Position numbers and translations under genes: made by a program. The notes beneath the pieces are model-generated. The model worked only from the letters and a program-made list of their open reading frames with translations. It was not told the origin of the DNA and made no database searches. Below, piece by piece: positions 59,727 to 64,000 of a DNA stretch of 64,000 nt (positions are counted from its first letter, which is position 1; each line of letters opens with the position of its first letter). Source of the DNA: Microbacterium sp. 1.5R (GTDB lineage Bacteria; Actinomycetota; Actinomycetes; Actinomycetales; Microbacteriaceae); the NCBI RefSeq assembly GCF_001889265.1, contig NZ_CP018151.1:1860001-1924000 (forward strand), read 5' to 3'.

Positions 59727-60668
59727 TCAGCCGCGACCCGGCTTGTCCTCGTCGCCGCTGGGGCGCGAGGCGAGGTAGCGCTCGAGTTCTGCGGCGAGCT
59801 CATCCGCGCTCGGCAGGTCGCGCTCGTTGAATCCGCCCTCGTCGTACGACCCGTCCTCAGGATCACGACCGGCCATATACGCGTCGTAGCGGCGCTCGAG
59901 CCCCTGCACCATCTGCTGCAGCTCATCGTTGCCCAGCACCTGGTCGTCGACGCGCGTGAGGTAGTCCTGGCGGCGCTCCTGCACCTCATCGAGCAGGATG
60001 ACCAGGCCCGTGGCGGCCATCAGCTTCTCGGCTGCCGCGATCACGGCGTCGGGGTTCTCGGTCTCGGCGAGGTAGTGCGGTACGAGCAGCACGAACCCGA
60101 CGACGCGCTCGCCGTGCTCCGCGAAGCGGAATTCGAGGAGATGCCCCGCAGTGGCCGGCACCTGGGTGCGCGGGCGCCATACCGAGTGAGCCACGGTGAG
60201 CTCACGGCGGTTGCCGCTCACCGTCGTGCCGATGGGGCGGGTGTGCGGGACCGGCATCGCGATCGAGTGCACCCAGTTGAGCCCGGAGACCTCGAATTCG
60301 TCGGCGAGCTCGAGCACGGTGCGCGCGAACTCGTTCCAGGCGAAGTCCGGCTCGTAACCGGCGAGGAGGAGGAACTTCTGGCCGAGGGCGTCGGTCGCGA
60401 GCGAGAGCTCCAGCCGGGCAGGACGGAACTCGGTCAGGTGATCCTGGTCGAAGGAGATCACCGGGCGGCGGGCGCGGTAGTCCAGCAGCACGTCGTTGTC
60501 GAAGACGGCGATCGGCTCGGGCGACGTCGTCTCGCGAAGGTGCTCGATGAGCCCGGAGACGGCGCTGCCTGCGTCGGTGAAACCCGTCAGGAGCAGGACA
60601 AGGGGCAGTCCGCGCGGCACGACCGGTGCGTTCGCTACACGTTCATGGATCTCTCCGGAGAAGGGCAT
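59727..60668 (-). CDS. PAC2 family protein (proteasome-assembly-chaperone-like)
   Basis: 313 residues. VLLLTGFTDAGSAVSGLIEHL, IAVFDNDVLLDYRARRPVI, LLLAGYEPDFAWNEFARTVLEL and PVPHTRPIGTTVSGNRREL match the PAC2 family common in actinobacteria. Role unknown; archaeal/eukaryotic relatives aid proteasome assembly. The acidic C-terminus is probably flexible. Divergent from pepA and upstream of rpoD by 167 bp. Confidence 0.88.
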   Translation of the reverse strand: MPFSGEIHERVANAPVVPRGLPLVLLLTGFTDAGSAVSGLIEHLRETTSPEPIAVFDNDVLLDYRARRPVISFDQDHLTEFRPARLELSLATDALGQKFLLLAGYEPDFAWNEFARTVLELADEFEVSGLNWVHSIAMPVPHTRPIGTTVSGNRRELTVAHSVWRPRTQVPATAGHLLEFRFAEHGERVVGFVLLVPHYLAETENPDAVIAAAEKLMAATGLVILLDEVQERRQDYLTRVDDQVLGNDELQQMVQGLERRYDAYMAGRDPEDGSYDEGGFNERDLPSADELAAELERYLASRPSGDEDKPGRG

Positions 60669-60771
60669 GAGTCAATGCTACGAGCAGCTTCGGACGGCCG
60701 GGCGGTGACCTTCAAGCTGAGAGCGAACACCCGCCCGGCGCCCGGGCGCGCGACCCTCCTAGGATGGAGGT

Positions 60772-62247
60772 ATGACGCTTCCCGCGCTCTCGCGCACCTC
60801 AGATCAGTTCCCAGGAAGCGCTGCAGACGCCGCAGTGCTCGTCATCCCCGAGATCTCGGACTCCGCAGAGTCGCTGACCGGCTACCCCGGACTCGCCGAT
60901 TCCCTGCAGGCCGTCGGGCACACCGGCTCGGCCTCGTCGTTCACGCGGGCCTACGCCCCCGAGGTCACGACCCTGCCGTTCGCCGTCGTCGGCGTAGGCC
61001 CTGAGCCCGATGCCTCCGCCGTGCGCAACGCCGTAGGCACAGCCCTCCGGTCTCTGACCGGCTTCGAGACGGTCTCGGTGGCCCTGGCTCCCGGTCTCGA
61101 GCAGTTCGCGGCCGCCGCCGCAGAGGGCGCCGTGCTCGGCGGCTACCGGTTCGACGGCTACCGCAAGGAGTCGGGCAAGACCCGCGCGTCTTCCGTCCTG
61201 CTGCATGCCGACCTCGACGAGTCCGCACTCTCCAGGTCCATCGCCGTCGGCGAGGCGATGGCCCTCATCAAGGATCTCGTGTTCGTCCCGGCCGAGTGGC
61301 AGAGCCCGGCCCAGCTCGCACAGAGCGCAGCCGACAGCGTCGACGGGCTGGCGGATGTCTCGGTGGAGATCCTCGACGAGAAGTCGCTCGCCGAACAGGG
61401 CTTCGGCGGTATCCTCGGCGTCGCGCAGGGCTCCGACAGGCCGCCGCGCCTCGTCCGTCTCGACTACGCACCCGCGAACGCCACACGTCACATCGCACTC
61501 GTCGGCAAGGGGATCACGTTCGACACCGGTGGGCTGTCACTCAAGCCGGCGGCCTCGATGGTCGGCATGAAGTTCGACATGGCCGGTGCCGCGACGAGCG
61601 TCGCAGCACTGCGGGCGATCGCCGCTCTCGCCCTGCCCGTGCACGTCACCGCTTGGCTCTGCATCACCGACAACATGCCGTCAGGTCGCGCATTGCGTCC
61701 GGGAGACGTCATCCGCATCCTCGACGGCACGACCGTCGAGGTTCCGAACACGGATGCAGAGGGGCGCCTGGTCATGGCCGACGGCCTCGTCGCGGCCAGC
61801 CGCGAGAACCCCGACGTCATCATCGACGTCGCGACTCTCACCGGAGCGATCGTGATGGCTCTCGGGCACCGCCACACCGGCGTGTTCGGTGACGACGACG
61901 CCGTCGCGGAGTTCCTCGCCGCCGCCGACGCCGCCGATGAGCTCGCGTGGCACATGCCGCTCCCGGCCTACATGGAGGACTCGCTGGACTCCCCCATCGC
62001 CGACATGCAGAACGCCAACATGAGCGATCGGATGGGTGGCGCGTCGTACGCCGGCCTCTTCCTGCGCCGCTTCGTCGGCCGGGTCTCCGACGAGAAGGAC
62101 GCCCCGCGCATCCCGTGGGTGCACCTCGACATCGCCGGCTCCGGCGAGCACAACGGCGCACCGTACGGCTTCACCGACAAGGGCCCCACCGGAGCGATGG
62201 TCCGGTCGATCATCGCGTTCGCCGAAGCATCCCACAAGGAGGCATGA
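60772..62247 (+). CDS. pepA: Leucyl aminopeptidase
   Basis: 491 residues, M17 family. VGKGITFDTGGLSLKPAASMVGMKFDMAGAA holds the first metal ligands and catalytic Lys; NTDAEGRLVMADGL is the family signature with Asp and Glu ligands, followed by DVATLTGAIVMALG. It removes N-terminal residues from peptides in the cytosol. GGAGGT precedes the ATG. Its stop lies 2 bp before lpd, so the two share an operon. Confidence 0.96.
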   Translation: MTLPALSRTSDQFPGSAADAAVLVIPEISDSAESLTGYPGLADSLQAVGHTGSASSFTRAYAPEVTTLPFAVVGVGPEPDASAVRNAVGTALRSLTGFETVSVALAPGLEQFAAAAAEGAVLGGYRFDGYRKESGKTRASSVLLHADLDESALSRSIAVGEAMALIKDLVFVPAEWQSPAQLAQSAADSVDGLADVSVEILDEKSLAEQGFGGILGVAQGSDRPPRLVRLDYAPANATRHIALVGKGITFDTGGLSLKPAASMVGMKFDMAGAATSVAALRAIAALALPVHVTAWLCITDNMPSGRALRPGDVIRILDGTTVEVPNTDAEGRLVMADGLVAASRENPDVIIDVATLTGAIVMALGHRHTGVFGDDDAVAEFLAAADAADELAWHMPLPAYMEDSLDSPIADMQNANMSDRMGGASYAGLFLRRFVGRVSDEKDAPRIPWVHLDIAGSGEHNGAPYGFTDKGPTGAMVRSIIAFAEASHKEA

Positions 62248-62249
62248 CC

Positions 62250-63623
62250 ATGACCACGCACACCTTCGACATCGTCGTCCTGGGCGGAGGCAGCGGCGGG
62301 TACGCCGCTGCTCTGCGTGCGAGCGAGCTCGGCAAGTCCGTCGCGCTCATCGAGAAGGACAAGGTCGGCGGCACCTGCCTGCACCGCGGCTGCATCCCGA
62401 CGAAGGCGCTGCTGCACGCGGCCGAGGTCGCCGAGCATGTGCGAGACGCCGCCCACGTCGGCATCTCCGCGACCCTCGACGGAATCGACCCCGCCGGGGT
62501 GCGCGCATACCGCGAGGGGATCGTCGCGAAGAAGTACAAGGGCCTCGAGGGCCTGGTGAAGGCCCGCGGCATCACGACCGTCGCCGGCTTCGGTCGCCTG
62601 AACGCCGACCGGTCGGTGAGCGTGGGCGACGACGTCTACGTCGGCGCCGATGTCATCCTCGCCACCGGCTCGTACAGCCGGACCCTCCCGGGGCTCGAGA
62701 TCGGCGGGCGGATCCTCACCAGCGAACAGGCGCTGTCGCTCGACGTGATCCCCGAGCGCGTGCTCGTGCTCGGCGGCGGCGTGATCGGCGTGGAGTTCGC
62801 CAGCGTCTGGCGTTCGTTCGGCACCGAGGTCACCATCATCGAAGCGCTGCCGCACCTGGTGCCCAACGAGGACATCGCGATGAGCAAGGGCCTCGAACGG
62901 GCGTTCCGCCGCCGCGGCATCCAGTACTCCCTCGGAATCCGCTACCAGAGCGCCACGCAGGACGACAGCTCGGTGACCGTCACACTGGAGGACGGCAAGG
63001 AGTTCACCGCCGACTACCTTCTCGTGGCGGTCGGACGAGGTCCGGTCACGGCCGACCTCGGCTTCGAAGAGGCCGGCGTGGCTCTCGATCGTGGTTTCGT
63101 CACGGTCGATCAGGACCTGCGCACCGGTGTGCCCGGGCTCTGGGCCGTCGGAGACATCACGCCCGGTCTGCAGCTCGCTCACCGCGGTTTCCAGCAGGGC
63201 ATCGCCGTCGCGGAACGCATCGCCGGTCTCTCCCCCGCGCACGTCCCCGACATCCAGATCCCGAAGGTCACGTACTCGAGCCCCGAGGTCGCCTCGGTCG
63301 GCGTCACGGAGGAGGCTGCCGTCACCGAGCACGGCGCCGACGCTGTCGTGGCGTACGAGTACAACCTCGCCGGCAACGGCAAGAGCGAGATCATCGGCAC
63401 AGCCGGCCTCGTGAAGGTGGTCCGGCTCAAGGACGGGCCCGTCATCGGTGTCCATCTGCTCGGCGACCGAGTGGGCGAGCTCATCACCGAGGGCCAGCTG
63501 GCCGTCGCGTGGGAGGCCCACCCCGAGGACATCGCCCCCCTGATCCATGCGCATCCCACACAGAGCGAGGCGCTCGGTGAAGCCTTCCTCGCGCTCGCCG
63601 GAAAGCCGCTGCACGCCCTCTGA
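62250..63623 (+). CDS. lpd: Dihydrolipoyl dehydrogenase
   Basis: 457 residues. FAD site VVLGGGSGGYAAALRASELGKSVALIEKD, redox disulfide Cys43/Cys48 in GGTCLHRGCIPTKAL, NAD site VLGGGVIGVEFASVW, and the C-terminal HAHPTQSEALGEAFLAL with the catalytic His-Glu pair. It is the E3 subunit of 2-oxo acid dehydrogenase complexes. AAGGAGG lies seven bases before the ATG at 62250, preferred over 62244. It is followed by sucB. Confidence 0.96.
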   Translation: MTTHTFDIVVLGGGSGGYAAALRASELGKSVALIEKDKVGGTCLHRGCIPTKALLHAAEVAEHVRDAAHVGISATLDGIDPAGVRAYREGIVAKKYKGLEGLVKARGITTVAGFGRLNADRSVSVGDDVYVGADVILATGSYSRTLPGLEIGGRILTSEQALSLDVIPERVLVLGGGVIGVEFASVWRSFGTEVTIIEALPHLVPNEDIAMSKGLERAFRRRGIQYSLGIRYQSATQDDSSVTVTLEDGKEFTADYLLVAVGRGPVTADLGFEEAGVALDRGFVTVDQDLRTGVPGLWAVGDITPGLQLAHRGFQQGIAVAERIAGLSPAHVPDIQIPKVTYSSPEVASVGVTEEAAVTEHGADAVVAYEYNLAGNGKSEIIGTAGLVKVVRLKDGPVIGVHLLGDRVGELITEGQLAVAWEAHPEDIAPLIHAHPTQSEALGEAFLALAGKPLHAL

Positions 63624-63690
63624 ACACCAACCGGTGAACAGTTCACTAAGCTAGACACGCGTCATTTAACTTCCTGAAGGAGACTCAGTC

Positions 63691-64000
63691 ATGAGCACAT
63701 CCGTCGTCCTCCCCCCTCTCGGCGAGAGCGTCACAGAGGGTACCGTCACCCGCTGGCTCAAGCAGGTGGGAGACACCGTTCAGGCGGATGAGGGCCTGCT
63801 CGAGATCTCGACCGACAAGGTCGACACCGAGATCCCCTCGCCCGTCACCGGTGTGATCGAGGAAATCCTCGTCGCCGAGGACGAGACCGTCGAGGTCGGC
63901 GCGCTGCTCGCGCGTATCGGCGACGGCAGCGCCGCTGCTCCTGCCGAGGATGCTCCTGCAGCCGCAGCGCCGGCCGCGGAGGAGGCGCCTCAGGCTGCCG
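63691..64000 (+). CDS. sucB: Dihydrolipoamide acyltransferase (E2), N-terminal part
   Basis: Only the first 103 codons are in the window. They encode a lipoyl domain: [20 protein letters not shown], then [14 protein letters not shown] with Lys43 as the lipoylation site, and the start of an Ala/Pro-rich linker. The 2-oxoglutarate dehydrogenase-type E2 is likely, given pepA-lpd upstream; other E2 types remain possible. GAAGGAG precedes the ATG. The gene runs off the right edge. Confidence 0.92.
   Translation, partial: MSTSVVLPPLGESVTEGTVTRWLKQVGDTVQADEGLLEISTDKVDTEIPSPVTGVIEEILVAEDETVEVGALLARIGDGSAAAPAEDAPAAAAPAAEEAPQAA

Overview
The window is high-GC actinobacterial chromosome, most likely Microbacterium or a close Microbacteriaceae relative. 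This rests on gene content: SepH, DUF3000, DUF3093, DUF3159, DUF3710, DUF4193 and DUF7455 proteins, a separate topoisomerase IV pair, a MocR-type PdxR next to pdxST, frequent GTG starts and many 4-nt ATGA/GTGA overlaps. Most of it is core genome, densely packed and often transcribed divergently from very short intergenic gaps.

Layout. 1-0.9 kb: start of ruvC and yebC. 1.0-7.9 kb: a PLP-dependent decarboxylase convergent with a Wadjet-type jetA-jetB-jetC operon that has no jetD behind it. 8-11.8 kb: vitamin B6 block (pdxS-pdxT, divergent pdxR, pdxY). 11.8-18.4 kb: HIT protein, thrS, YnfA and DoxX membrane proteins, photolyase, a secreted metallophosphoesterase. 18.4-19.9 kb: tRNA cluster (Val-GAC, Cys, Gly, Val-CAC) with a small decayed island bounded by a 28-bp direct repeat, one copy of which is the 3' end of tRNA-Val(GAC). 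19.9-27 kb: small zinc-ribbon and GIY-YIG proteins, SPW protein, PemK-like protein, amt, zapE, a rhodanese/SufE sulfur pair and an alpha/beta hydrolase. 27-32 kb: DUF3000 and RNase D, then a fatty-acid beta-oxidation thiolase and multifunctional protein. 32-39 kb: a lipid block (GMC oxidoreductase, lipid kinase, alkyl-DHAP-synthase-like flavoprotein, divergent TetR and glycerol-3-phosphate dehydrogenase). 39-49.6 kb: SPFH protein, dxs, acnA behind a strong palindrome, DUF proteins, dut, sepH, a phosphodiesterase. 49.6-54.7 kb: topoisomerase IV parC and parE, convergent. 54.7-57.6 kb: two overlapping alanine-racemase-like genes that each keep a different half of the catalytic machinery, divergent from an ATP-grasp gene. 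57.6-64 kb: F420-ligase-like gene behind rpoD, PAC2 protein, pepA, lpd and the start of sucB.

Three loci deserve most attention: the split alanine racemase (Lys in one protein, Tyr in the other, a natural candidate for an obligate heterodimer with one composite active site), the JetABC complex without its nuclease subunit, and the lipid block, whose order resembles the glpD1-TetR-flavoprotein-lipid kinase region I recall from mycobacteria. All function calls come from reading the translated sequence; no database search was run.
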